A program made the translations under genes and the position numbers. The notes beneath the pieces are model-generated. The model ran no database searches and was not told the origin of the DNA. It was given only the letters and a program-made list of their open reading frames with translations. From Aricia agestis (taxonomy: Eukaryota; Arthropoda; Insecta; Lepidoptera; Lycaenidae): a stretch of DNA of 64,000 nt. Shown here in pieces: positions 1 through 11,800 of this stretch; positions within the stretch are counted from its first letter, which is position 1, and each line of letters begins with the position of its first letter. Location: contig NC_056415.1 of NCBI RefSeq assembly GCF_905147365.1, positions 11,922,001 through 11,986,000 on the forward strand, given 5' to 3'.

Positions 1-324
1 TAATAATTACGTATAAAATTTACGATGACACCTCAACATGTGCAGTGCAGCGAACATATTATAGCGTTGATAATTGACGTCACGATCGCTCACCAGTATA
101 CTGGGTTATATTACGGAACTTACTTTCAGTATGGTCCGAACCATAAGGCTTATCACAAAATTTCATGCTTACATTTTTTAGAAATTTTGTGATTTGCCTA
201 ATGGTTTTAATAAATGACCATGTGTATGTAAAATATTTAATACTTATGTAAATAATACGATTACTTACATTCCTATAAATACACATTTTGTTTCGTTAAT
301 AAATAAAAATACATTAAATTAGTT

Positions 325-330
325 TTTATT
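325..330 (-). terminator. poly(A) signal of glucanase A
   Basis: AATAAA on the minus strand, 28 bases after the stop codon; a short 3' UTR. Confidence 0.6.
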
Positions 331-357
331 AAAATTTTTGTTTAATTTTAAATATGA

Positions 358-3300
358 TTACAAGGCCCAAACTCGCACATAGTCCACTTTCAAAGCAGCG
401 CCTTCCCCATCTTCTTTGTGCTGATTCCATGTTGGCAGCCAACTGTCCTTGGCCTTCCAAAAGTCGGTAGCGGCCTTTAAAAAAGTTATTCCTCTTTAAA
501 ATTAAAATTATTAAGTTGCTGACTAAATCCTTAAAGTCTCTTTACAGGTTCTCTATTAACATCAACAATATCTATATGTCTCTGTTAACATATACAAAGT
601 TTCATCACCGGATTCAAAGATTCATACATTGCTATCGCGGTCTATACGCCGATATGGAGAAATAGTAGCTTATTCGTGTGCAAGTGACAGAGGCAATATT
701 CATAGTAATATGGGTCGTTTACATTCAGCCACTGCCGTTACTCCTTGCGCTGCCGCGACCGGTAATATTGCGACGACGCGAGTGAGTGTTTAGTGTCTAA
801 ACCACGAAGCTATAGCTTCATGGTCTAAACCACAGTATAGAAATATGACATATCCCTACAGTAGTGAAACGAATGTACTTGCGCAGAGCAACGGAGGAGT
901 ACCTGCGGCGAAGCGGGCGGCGCGGGCCCGCGTACACTAACTCGCGGAGTTTGTGTACCTGCGCCCACAGGGGTGACGTTGGCGCGTTGTCTACGAATTT
1001 TGTGTTGTAAAACGATAACTTATCTTATAAACAATGGGATATTATAATAAATGTTCAGTGTACGGATGTAAATCTGATTCAAAAAACAAAAAAGATTTAA
1101 ATTTTCATAAATATTGGCTCACAGTTTACACTAATATTGTGTTGGCCTTGGCGGCATGTATTTGCATCTCTGTTTTATTGTTTACGTTGTAAGAAGTGTA
1201 ACAAGGAGAGAAACAATATAGAATAAATTAAAAATCTGTCAAATACCCTATTACATACTAATTAGTACTTACCTACCCATGTACACATATCAAGTGTAAC
1301 ATACCGCGCCCTTACCGCGCACGTAATAAGAGTTTTGAAGTGCTTCTGTTACACCTGACGTGTGATTAATTATTGGATATTTTATATACTTATTCGAAAT
1401 TTCGAATGCGTCTTCATTTTTTTAATCCTTCGATCGTGATTCGTGGATCCTTGGAAATCTATTGTTATTCTATTATGTCTCGCTCACCGGTGAGCTTATG
1501 GGGCTTGATGGGTTAATTAATTTTTTAAATAGAGAACTAAAATCATCTAAAAATAAAGTTTCACGTAAATGTCTGGCAGTACGACATAATATATATGTAC
1601 GATTCATCTACCGGCTCAAAAATTTCCTTTCTACTCCGGTCAAGACCTTGCTGGTCTAGTCCCATATCTTTCCTATAATTAACTATGGTGACGTGTGCTG
1701 TTTAGATCTTAATGCCGACAAACTCGATAAACTCGACCGATTGTTTAATAATTGCCTCCGATTCATATTCAACCTTCGAAAATACGACCATGTTTCTTCG
1801 TATCGCTCCAAGCTACACTGGTTACCAGTACGTCAGCGCCGCTCTGTATAGGCACAGTGTGTTCTATATTCACTGCTGCAACATCCCCATACTCCCGAAT
1901 ATCTCGCCCCTCACTTTCAATACCGTTGCAGCAGACACGATAAAAACCTCCGATCCACTTCAAATCAGCTTTTAAGTTGCCCTTCTTACAACTCAAGTTC
2001 CGTCCACTCTTCTTTTAATATCCAGGCTATTCTCCTCTGGAACGCTCTTCCTCCGGAAATCAGGATGTCAAAAACCAGAGATACTTTTAAGCGCAGGGTA
2101 CCTGAGTTTTACTTGAAACAGTTGGCAGACTCTTAGTTTTCATAATTTACGGCATAAATTATTATTTATAATATTTTTAGCATCATGATTGATCAACTAT
2201 ATATTATTATAATATAGTTATTATATAATAATATATATAACGTATGGTTATTGGTTTTATTTATATATAATTTTATGTGTGATAATAGGTATATTATAAG
2301 TATAGTATAATATTATACAATATATATTTTATAAATATAATATTTTTTTTTTTCTGTCTTTTCCTCTTTCAACTCGACTGGCACCTATGCAACTATGTCC
2401 TTGTATCGCCCAAAGGTTGACTGGTAGTTAATGCCATACGGCATTAAGTCCACCTTTGTACCTATATGTGCATAAAGTTTTTAAAATAAATAAATATGTA
2501 AATATAACACGCTGATTAAACAGATTAAATGATAACATTTGCATTACAAGTACAATATTTTTATTTCCCGTTTCGTGGCAACCCTGGCATATCTGCTCGG
2601 TACCTGTCATCGGTGGCGGCATCGTGCGACGTCAAAGGCGTTTCGTTACTGTAGGTTATATGTTATATGTTTATATTTAGGTTATATGTAGGTTATATAT
2701 ATTGCTATACTGTGGTCTAAACACACTAGGCCGAAGTTAGACAGCAATTCCGCATGATTACGCTGGCAATATATTTTAAATGACCGATGACACACTATTC
2801 CTTCGCGTTCCGTCTGTATATTGTATGCGTTTGACATTGCGGGCGTAATCACGCGGAATTTCCGCCGCGTAACTTCGGCGTGTGTTTAGACACTTTGTTT
2901 TAGCTCCGTGGTATTTACATTCTCACGCTGCCCACTTCCCAGTTCCCTGCCCAACAGTTCTGAATATAAACAACGCAATCGACCTTTTTAAAATGTGTTC
3001 TTCGACTAAATTCATACGATTTCAAATTATACATCCGAATAAAGTTAACTTACCGTTGGTGACTGATTTGACCATGGCTTAGGTTGCGGGTTCGAAGCGT
3101 CGTCGGGCATGAATCCATTGGCTCCACCTACCGCTAGGTTTATAATGAGGTAAAACTGAAACAGGAAATTGATGATTTTCGAAAACACGGTCAAGCAAAA
3201 TACGATTTTTTCCTCATAACACGCAACTGTTTGTGTCCGCAAATTTTATCTACTTCATGACCCATCGTTTACCGGTTTATATTATTTACTAGACGATCCG

Positions 3301-6300
3301 GTGAAATTCGTATCATTTTCCCTCTAATATAAACCAACGAATATTTTAAGACTAATAATTAGCTGAAGCAGTTCAGCAGTTCTTGAGTTTTAGCGAGACT
3401 AACTTAAAATTTTATTTTTATAAGATAAGATAAATATTCTTTATTGTGCATACATATTATAACAATTTAAAATAAAATACATTTTTAAAACACAGGTAAC
3501 ACACAATGGCGGCCTTATTACTAATTAGTAATTTCTTCCAGGCATTTTTATTTATTTCTTTAAATAAAACTAACATCTAAATAAAAATAAAAAAAATAAC
3601 CCAAATCTATATACCAATATATATATTATAGCTTTTGTATATTCCTACATAAAATACAGCTATATAGTAATTCTCCAAAGTCTCGAAACTACTGTCTACT
3701 TTCCTACCTGTTGGTCAAACGGTGCCATTTTTGACCCATATCTCCAGGGATTTGAAATATTTGGGTAATTCTGAAATTCACCATAATCCCAAAAACCGTT
3801 GCTGCCCGGTGTAGCATTTCCAAGTACAACGTCATCTATGCTAAATGTTAGAGTATCTAAAAGACAAAAAAATATATTATGCTTTAGCTTTCCTAAAGGA
3901 CTGAAAAATAAAAACTACCTCGTATAGATAAGACTAAAAATAAAAAATAAAAATAACTTGTAGTCTAGAATTTAGGAAAGAGAATATATTATGGGCTATT
4001 TCGATTTAGTCCTATCGGGCTGCGAGCAGGGAAATGGGCAGCGCGAGAATGTAAACCGCTGCCACCCGTCATGCCGCTGCCGCTGCCCGATGCGGCAAGT
4101 ATGTAGAGGGCTGACTGCTGAGTGTATTATAAGCTTCTTGGTGTAAACGTTTACTGCCGCAGAAGTATTGGCAATATTGCCGGCAGCGCGCAGCGCAAGG
4201 AGCAGCGGCAGTGGCTGAATTTAAACATCCTAATGTGCGCTTTTATAATTTTGGACGTGACGGTAATATCGTGGACATCCGCGGTAAAACGATAACATAG
4301 GGTATAGTATATAATAGTATATAAGTAAAGTGTATGGAAATATATGAAGACGCTTTTAAATTTCTAAGCCAACTTCCACAATAAAACGTTGGGTACGTTA
4401 AATGCCCTTTTGATTTTACGCACCGCGGACGTTTCGTTCGGTTCAGAAGAGTGTAGACGTCGTGATGTCCTCTAACGTGCACGTTAAAAAGTTATCGTCG
4501 ACGGAAATTTAAAAGTGTCTTCATATATTTGCATACATTTTACTTTCCTATGTTATCGTTTTACCGCGGACGTCCACAATATTAGGTACCGCCATGTCCA
4601 AAATTATAAAAGCGCACATTAGACTTTAAAACATAGGTAGGACTTAGGAGAATACATTACCTGGTGTCCAAAGAAGTTGGAATCGATGGAAATCATTGTC
4701 ATACCCCTCTGGGTTGTTGCGAGTCCATGAAGCAAGATGGTAGGCGTTCAAGGATCCGAACGGACCAAAATGAAGCGTCGATGAGGTTCCTTCGACACCA
4801 ATATTCTTGTCGTCTTTGTATAATTTGCGGTTACCCCGAGACTCGACCAAGTCGATTTCACCTGAGGCTGGCCAGTTTCCATACGCGTTTTTTGTTGGCA
4901 GCAGCCAGATAGCTGAAAATTAAGATCAGTTACTTAAAGTGCATGTGCAGCAAATATAGGTGAATATAATAATATGTCCAATAAGTAAATAAGACGGTAC
5001 TAGTTTCGGATTTGTAATGCCAGAACTCAGAAGGCAGCACTTTGTATAACACGAAAGAGCTATAGGTACATCTCATATTGCCATTATGAAAATAAAAGAA
5101 AACATGTTGTAGATTGTCGACATCAGCTGTTCGCAGGCCGCAGCAATGTTTCGCACTGAACTGAACGACATTTACCTGGCCATAGCCAATCTCCAGCGGG
5201 CATCTTAGCTCTAATTTCCACTTTGCCATAGCGGAAGTTGAAGGACTCTACCGTGCGTATTCGAGCGCTCTTAATTGGGTTCAGAATGTTTGTGGGTGTT
5301 CCGATACGCTCGCAGCCCCAAGAAGATGAATCGGTGCATCTGTTAAGAAGTCAAGAAAGAAGTAAGTACATAAAAGTTACACACATGCAGTAAGTAAGTT
5401 GTCCGTTTTCTTCATTGTATTTAGAGTTCTAAGTCATTAGCCATGTCTGTAAAATATGTCACATAACACGCAAAAATTAACTTGTTACCTGCTTCTAAAG
5501 AATGTCCTTAGAACGGGGTTCCTTGTTAACGTCTGCGTTATATTCATTCTTACTGCCGTAGGTACTTATATTAATTTAAATTATTTAAATAAAAGCAATA
5601 AACATAATTTTTTCGTTGGGTCAACTCAAGTTAAATAACTAAGGCAGGCTTACTCTCAATAACGTATCTAGGTAAAATTACTCAGTGTTAAATTTAATCC
5701 AGATCATTTTTTTATAATTAAAAAAAAACAACTGTTGCTACTGTAAATCCAGATCCCGACTAGCGCACTTTAAAGTTCTACAATTTAAGGTTGGGTTGCA
5801 CCAGAGGCGTGGTTAAAGTTAAAGTTTAACTAAAGTTATTTTTATAGTTAAATATGGCGTCCTTTAGCTTTAACTTTAACCTTAACTTTAACCAGAGAAA
5901 TTCACATATGAGCGGAGGTAAGGATGCCATATTTAACTTTAACCAAAGATTTGACATTTTGCACTGTAGTTAAGTTACAGTTAAAGTTAAAGTTAGCTGG
6001 TGCAACCCAGTCTAAATCACTTTACCTATGCGCTGTTGTTCCACCGTCAATTTGTATTCGCCCATTCGATAGGAAAGCCTCCCCAAACTGGTCTGCCGTC
6101 AGCGAGGGTTTGATGAACAGCACACCGTCGTGAGTGTACGAGTTAGTTCGGTTGTTGTCGTAGTATTGGAACTCCCAATTCTGTAAACAATTGTTACCGT
6201 GGTTCAGTATCAACAAATTTTCACTGATTGAGATAAACTGGATTTATTATAATATTAGATGTTTTAATGCACTTTAAGCTGCAATATTCAGCTCTCTTTT

Positions 6301-7213
6301 ATGACTATGCAGCTGCCTAGTCAGTCATAGACTTGTCAATATTTTAATAACTATACATACTCTTACATTATTCACGAACTCCTGAAATACCAGATGTTAT
6401 GATTATGTTTCCGAAATAATGCTGGAGCATTAGTCATAAAAACTAGTTTCTCTCTCCGGTTTTCTTTAAGACCGCCAATCGCCATCCATGATTTTCTGAT
6501 CATGTCTACATAGGGTAACAATGATGACCCTTTCTTTCTTTCATTGTATTTATCATTTCTAAAAAATCGGCCAAGTGCAAGTCGGACTCGCGCACGAAGA
6601 GTTCCGTACCGGTACAGAGAAAAAAGGGGCTGAAAATGTGTTTTTTTGTATGGGAGCCCCCTTTAATTTTTATTTTATTTTAATATTATTATTAAATATT
6701 AAAGTACACATAAAAAAAGAATGTGTGAAAAATTCAAGTGCCTACCTCTTGCGATTATCGATATAGAGCGAAAAAGGCCGAAAAAATCACGTTTGTTTGT
6801 ATGGGAGCCCCCCTCAAATATTAATTTCGTTTTGTTTTTAGTATTTGTTGTTAGCGGCAACAGATATACACAATCTGTGAAAATTTCAGAAGTCTAGCTA
6901 TAGCGGTGCTTGAGATACAGCCTGGAGACAGACAGACAGACGGACAGACAACGAAATCTTAGTAATAGGGTCCCGTTTTTACCCTTTGGGTACGGAAACC
7001 TAAAAATGTAGTCGAATCTTTACTTACCCCACCTCCAGACAGAGTTATTTCATGTTGCCAGACGTCAAAATCAAACTCGTCGAAGTTATCTTCAAATACC
7101 AAATCTCCCGAACACACAGATTTCGGGGCACGGGACCCGCTAACTTTGGTTTCGCTTATATTGCAGGCGCTTGTATAGGCCAATAGCGTTAGGAATTTAA
7201 TAGAGAACCACAT
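358..7213 (-). CDS. GH16 beta-1,3-glucanase, copy A (7 coding exons)
   Basis: Coding exons, 5' to 3' on the minus strand: 7213-7028, 6180-6026, 5339-5176, 4912-4661, 3856-3708, 3155-3054, 474-358; 374 aa. All junctions are GT-AG and the frame closes. Residues 1-16 form a signal peptide ending before a Cys, so the protein is secreted. The rest is one glycoside hydrolase family 16 domain with no N-terminal glucan-binding (CBM39) module, which separates it from the longer beta-glucan recognition proteins. Exon 4 carries GEIDLVE; E187, D189 and E192 are the nucleophile, helper and acid/base residues of GH16, so the enzyme should be active. The C-terminus ends DYVRVWAL. By family knowledge it hydrolyses beta-1,3-glucan in the midgut lumen for digestion or defence. 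Sequons include NIS, NRT and NAT. Codons are AT-leaning compared with copy B. The start is the first Met before the signal peptide. Confidence 0.93.
1034..1192 (+). other. short THAP-like zinc-finger ORF in intron 6 of glucanase A
   Basis: A 52-codon plus-strand ORF begins MGYYNKCSVYGCKSD and continues to FHKYW. The spacing Cys-x4-Cys followed by Phe-His-Lys resembles the start of a THAP (C2CH) DNA-binding finger, found in transcription regulators and in P-element-type transposases. The second Cys-His pair is missing, and the last 24 residues are unrelated hydrophobic sequence. A GC-rich, CpG-rich stretch (about 880-1010) lies just upstream. It may be a first exon, a decayed transposase or a relic. 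Opposite strand to the host gene. Confidence 0.35.
1470..2135 (+). mobile_element. decayed non-LTR retrotransposon (CR1/Jockey-like RT C-terminus)
   Basis: Translation in shifting plus frames gives the typical end of a LINE reverse-transcriptase ORF: LDRLFNNCLRFIFNLRKYDH, then KLHWLPVRQRRS, then ILLWNALPPEIRMSKTRDTF. Frameshifts and a stop show it is dead. It is in the last intron of glucanase A. Confidence 0.75.
2713..2891. repeat. foldback MITE
   Basis: Ends are inverted copies of GTCTAAACACAC with further complementary arms (CCGAAGTTA / TAACTTCGG). It lies in the last intron of glucanase A. Confidence 0.6.
3412..3545 (-). mobile_element. LINE 3' end
   Basis: Read on the minus strand it runs from a GGCCGCCATTGTG block to a CAATAAAGAATATTTATCTT tail, a common lepidopteran LINE terminus. 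Intron 5 of glucanase A. Confidence 0.45.
4230..4622. repeat. 393-bp foldback element
   Basis: The ends CTAATGTGCGCTTTTATAAT and its complement start inverted arms of well over 80 bases that include CCGCGGTAAAACGATAACAT. Inner segments (AAATATATGAAGAC / GTCTTCATATATTT) continue the foldback. It lies 38 bases from exon 4 of glucanase A. Confidence 0.75.
5789..6011. repeat. MITE, GGGTTGCACC family
   Basis: Terminal inverted repeats GGTTGGGTTGCACC / GGTGCAACCCAG and A/T-rich inner repeats of TTAAAGTT type. A second, longer copy is at 28347-28712. This copy ends 14 bases from the 5' splice site of exon 2 of glucanase A. Confidence 0.7.
6563..7008 (-). repeat. dispersed repeat with CCGTACCCAAAGGG ends
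   Basis: Contains CGGCCAAGTGCAAGTCGGAC, CGCACGAAGAGTTCCGTACC, a CAGACAGACAG run and GGGTACGGAAACC. Related copies are at 14757-15020 and 56113-56946, with a fragment near 18749. It is a common lepidopteran interspersed family, here in intron 1 of glucanase A. Confidence 0.65.
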
Positions 7214-7270
7214 ATTGCTACTTACTGAAAAAAGATGTTTAATTTTGAAATGAGTGTAATTAATTATATA
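7214..7270 (-). promoter_or_regulatory. 5' leader region of glucanase A
   Basis: A polypyrimidine tract and TTCAG precede the ATG by 11 bases (exon would begin at 7224), matching the leader 3' splice site of copy B. A TATATAA at 7270-7264 could instead be a local TATA box, but it is 44 bases from the TCAGT initiator-like sequence at 7228-7224, longer than usual. Which of the two is used cannot be decided here. Confidence 0.35.
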
Positions 7271-7309
7271 AGCCCCTGTTAAATCTTATACCTTTAAACG
7301 AGCAATTCT

Positions 7310-7492
7310 TGTATATATATATTTGGAATCTCGGAATCGGCTCCAACGATTTTCATAAAATTTAGTATATAGGGGGTTTCGGGGGCGATAAATCGATCTA
7401 GCTAGGAATAATTTTTAGAAAATGTCATTTAATTCGTGTTTTATCGAATACCGAGCAAAGCTTGGTCAAATAGCTAGTATATAATTAAAATG
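7310..7492 (+). repeat. dispersed repeat with CTAG-type end (Helitron-like)
   Basis: Contains CGATAAATCGATCTAGCTAG, then TTATCGAATACCGAGCAAAG and ends near CAAATAGCTAGTA. Copies are at 25448-25545 (inverted) and 47005-47122. Classification as Helitron-like is tentative. Confidence 0.45.
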
Positions 7493-8420
7493 ATGAGTAC
7501 AGTCAAGTAATAGAGACCGTATATTATAAAAGTAAAATAAAAACAAGCAAAATTTTACGTTTGATCGCATCTTTTTTTAGTTTTTTTTTAATCTTAGTTT
7601 TGTTTACATTTGTGAATAAAACAGAAGCTCTAAAATAAATTAAAAGTTAAAACAAATATTAAACTATATTCTACACTTACCTATATCGTCACTTACATTA
7701 ACCTAAGCCTTTTAACGATTACTTAAATAAGCCTAATAAATAAAACTACCACACTGTTGTCACTGCCACATCTTATAGCTAAATGAAGATGTTCTATCGA
7801 CCGGTTTCAATGACTAGGAGTAATTGGCCTTTACCTTTATAAAACGAATTAATGTGAGTCATTGGATATATCGGTTTTAGATTTTTGTAAAAAACCAGTC
7901 AACCGTGCGTCTGATTCTGCGAAGTATAGGGTTCTATAGTTTCCTTTAGCCGTTGCCCGTTTAGCTACGAGGGATTTACCTACAACGTTACGTACGTTAC
8001 CTACGTAGTAGTAATACGTATACAGTAACACATGTCGTGTAAGGAGTAACAAATTTTTAGATTTTTATTGCCTTTTCTATTTTTAATAACCCATGTACGA
8101 TAGTTTGATATTGTAAAAATTCTTTAAGGTTTTTAAAAAGTTACTGAATATTAATGAGTTAAAAAGTAACACGTTACAAAGCTACTGATTGTCATTGAAA
8201 ACAATAATATAAATTATTAACATTCTTAAATTATTCAACTTTGGTTTGATTTCGGGGTTAACATAATATATGACTACGGAACCCCAAATTACATGGAAAC
8301 ACTAAATTGATTAGCTTACTTAGCACCTTGTTTTTGCCTATTACTATCGATGATAATTGATAATAAGGTAAGTACAATCACAGATTCCAAACGAAGTAGG
8401 TAAATGGAGAGTTAAGCTTC
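7493..8420. other. intergenic spacer between the two glucanases
   Basis: AT-rich sequence with no convincing ORF. It may contain the distal promoter or first exon of glucanase A; a possible donor GTAAGTG on the minus strand is near 7680. Nothing else was recognised. Confidence 0.4.
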
Positions 8421-8756
8421 GTCACCTACGCGACCAAAGCGTCTGCGAAGCGGGAGCGTCTGCAACGTTGGACGTTCGCGTCGGCAGAGCGGGAATAATC
8501 TACGGTTCGCACCATAGTCGTGCAGCGCTTAGAGACAAGTGTCAAGCGATTATCGTAAACGCCAACAAAATGTATGGGATTTGACATTAGTATTCGCTAG
8601 CGAAGCGATGACTTATGTCAAATCGCATACATTTTGTTGGCGTTTACGATAATCGCTTGTCACTTGTCTAGTAGGGTAGGCGTGCTTCACCAGTTTCGCC
8701 CCAGTTTCGCGTTGCAGACGCTCCCGTCCCGCGTCCTGCGTTATTGGCGCGTAGGT
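8421..8756. repeat. nested MITEs
   Basis: The outer arms carry CACCTACGCG and GGGAGCGTCTGCAAC. Inside (8530-8678) is a second foldback with AAGCGATTATCGTAAACGCC arms and a central GCTAGCGAAGCGATGAC. The inner family recurs at 9531-9671 and 38658-38828. Confidence 0.75.
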
Positions 8757-8798
8757 TTGGCCGAAGCCTTAAAAAAGTCAGTAAACTTTATAAAAATG

Positions 8799-8804
8799 TT
8801 TATT
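8799..8804 (-). terminator. poly(A) signal of glucanase B
   Basis: AATAAA on the minus strand, about 25 bases after the stop codon, the same spacing as in copy A. Confidence 0.6.
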
Positions 8805-8827
8805 TCTTAATAAATAGCAGTCTTTTT

Positions 8828-11800
8828 TTACAAAGCCCATACGCGGACGTAGTCGACCTGCAGGGAGGCGTCTTGTCCATCGTTCTGGTTGAGGTTCCAA
8901 GTAGGCAACCAGTTACCTTGAGCGTTCCAGAAGTCGGTCGCGGCCTGCAAAGAAAAAGGATGTAGGAGTTAAATGGGTGTAGTGATTCTACAACAAAAAT
9001 ACTACGAGTATGAGTATAAGAAAAGTTATAGTTATAAGTGAGGCAAGGAGGCTTAGGGCATGTTTTATCACTTCCTGATAATTGCCGGATACTTATCTGT
9101 CACATAAGTTGTGAATCTTCCTATGCGGCACTTATCAGTGGGTAAGTGGTAAGGAAGCGAAGGGCCTGTTTCACCACTTACTTATAAGTGCCGGATAGGC
9201 TATCCACAACTTATAACGGCCGTTCCCAATATTTGATCTATCTCTGGTTTTGCCTCGGTTTTGCCCTACTAGAGATAGGAATAGCTCACATTAGACATTA
9301 GAGACATATATTTTATGTCAATTCAATGTTAGCTGCGATCGGTTATATGTCAAACCAGAGATAGATTTAACATTGGGAACGGCCGTTAGACAGATAGAGT
9401 ATGGAGTGTCTGTCACATAAACTGTGAATATCCTATCCGGCACTTATCAGTAAGTGGTGAAACAGCCCCGTGTTGTTATAACAGAAATACCTACTACGAA
9501 TATAAAAGACGTGCGATTATTACACGATCTGCCCTACTAGACAAGTGGCAAGCGATTATCGTAAACGTATGCGATTTGACATAAGTCATCGCTTCGCTAA
9601 CGAATACTAATATAAAATCCCATATATTTTGTTGGCGTTTACGATAATCGCTTGACACATGTCTCTAGGCCCTGCCATTTCAGAATTTAGATTGATCACA
9701 ATAACGCAAGAGGTAATGTTAACATTTTGCCTTCACGATAATTGAGATGTCAGCAAGTAAGTTTTGCTGGTATTGCTTCAGGAAAATCCACGCTGACCGC
9801 TCGCTGACCGTCGGCGCCGATACCGAAATGTATGAAATATCAGCGCAGACCGCTACGCCTTATTCAAACACGCTTCCTACAATTATTTCATACATCTCGG
9901 GTCATCAGCGCCGATGCTGCGTGCGCAGTCAGCGTGACAGGAAATTCAGCCTAATTCCTATGGAATATTTACACAATGTAGTTACACTTTATTTTGTTTA
10001 TGCAATAATATGTCTGAAAGAAATTTATGCAAATATTAGCAAATCTATATCTGATAAAAAAGTGTCTTACCGTGGGAGATCCGTTCCACCAGGGCTTGGG
10101 CCAGGGGTTGGTGACACCGTCGGGGAAGAATCCGTTGGTACCTCCGACAGCCAAGTTTATGATGAAGTAGAACTGTAATGTAATAATTTCGATACTTAGT
10201 TAAGTCGATGCTTTTCCAATACAGGTAAAGCTGATAATAGTTTTAACAGTGGGATAATATGTATAATCTTGTAACTTGGTTAAATTTTGATTTAAATTAT
10301 TATACTAACATTTATAAAACGGGTAGCATTAATAGTTTATTGGGACTAAGGCTGGTCGTACTGTCAGCTATGACTGCCTCTCATAGACTCGCGCAACACG
10401 AATGGAACAAACGACTTTGCTTTTACTCACTTTCTGGTCGAAGGGCGCCATCTTGGACCCGTAGCGCCATGGGTTGAGGATGTTGGGGTTGGAGTTGAAG
10501 CCTCCGTGTTGCCAGAAGCCGCCGCTGCCGGGGGTCACGCGGCCGAGCTCAACGTCGTCGATGCTGAACCTGATGAAGTCTGTAAGAGGAAAAGTTATAG
10601 GCCCGATCTAGCTATATTTAGTCGCTCCGGACAAAGATCATTTTTGCAGCCCGGTTCGGTGGCGCACAAGATTCTAAGGTGATGGATGGCTAGGTTGGAA
10701 TATAGGAATGAGTCAATTTTGCCGCCTCTCATTTTTGTCGCTCTGGGCAAATGCCCGGCTCGCCCCCTTTTGATCGGGTCCTGAATAAATACTCATAACA
10801 TAAGTCATAACTTTGATGAGTTAGCAAAATGTTGAATATCGCTTTGGTCCCATAATTATTGTAGTCATGCTAATAAGTAATCCATACTAATATTATAAAT
10901 GCGAAAGTGTATCTGTCTGTCTGTTACCTCTTCACGCCTAAACCGCTGAACCGATTTGCTGAAAGTTGGTATGGAAATACTTTGAGTCCCGGGAAAGGAC
11001 ATAGGATACTTTTTGTCCCGGAAAAATGTACGGTTCCCGCGCGATAAATGAGTTTTGGCGCAACGGAGTTGCGGGGGTCATGTAGTAAGTAATAACTAAT
11101 AAGTAAACATTTGTCATCAAAGCTACAAGGATGTTTCTTGTTCTTCTATTCAGAAAGTGCTCGTAAGGTCTGAGCAGATTTTTGTCTATTAATAGCACTA
11201 AATATACCTACACTACATAGACTAGTTTTTATCCGAAAAACTTTAATATTGCCGCTGGCAAAAGATAGTACAGATAGTAGGAGTAGATACTTTTACTCCT
11301 CCTGTCTCAATAAAGCTGTCTTGGAACCCGCAATCAATCAGATTGATTGCGGGTTCCAAGACAGCTTTAGCATGTCCCTCGGGCTCCCTGAGATCATATC
11401 AAAGGGTTTTCATGGTTGGATACCGCTGTCGATACTTGCGACAAAGGAGCGCGGCGCTGGAATGTGTGGTGGGCTCGTTTTAGTGGCAAAAGATAGTAAT
11501 TTATACACCAACCTGGGGTCCATTCCAGTTGGTAGCGGTGGAACTGTGTGTCGTATCCGGCGGAGTTCCTCCTTAGCCAGTGGGCTCTTTCCCAGCCGTT
11601 GAGTTCGGGGTAGGGACCGTAGTGGAGGGTCGAGCCGGCCTCCTGGGTGCCGATGTGGACACCGTTTTGGAACATGTGCCTGTTGCCGCGGGATTCCACC
11701 AGGTCGATCTCGCCGGAAGAAGGCCATGTGCCGTACACGTTGTGGGCGGGCATCAACCAGATAGCTGGAAGAGATAAATGTTGAGTTTATTGAAATACAT

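Noticed and set aside
1712..1996. overlapping ORFs suggesting a small gene
   Set aside because: The protein matches come from shifting frames of a dead LINE reverse transcriptase.
8744..8965. plus-strand 73-codon ORF
   Set aside because: It is the shadow of the last exon of glucanase B on the other strand plus the end of a MITE.
9747..10178. 143-codon plus-strand ORF
   Set aside because: Its final third is antisense to glucanase B exon 6, and the first part shows no family signature; no splice or promoter support.
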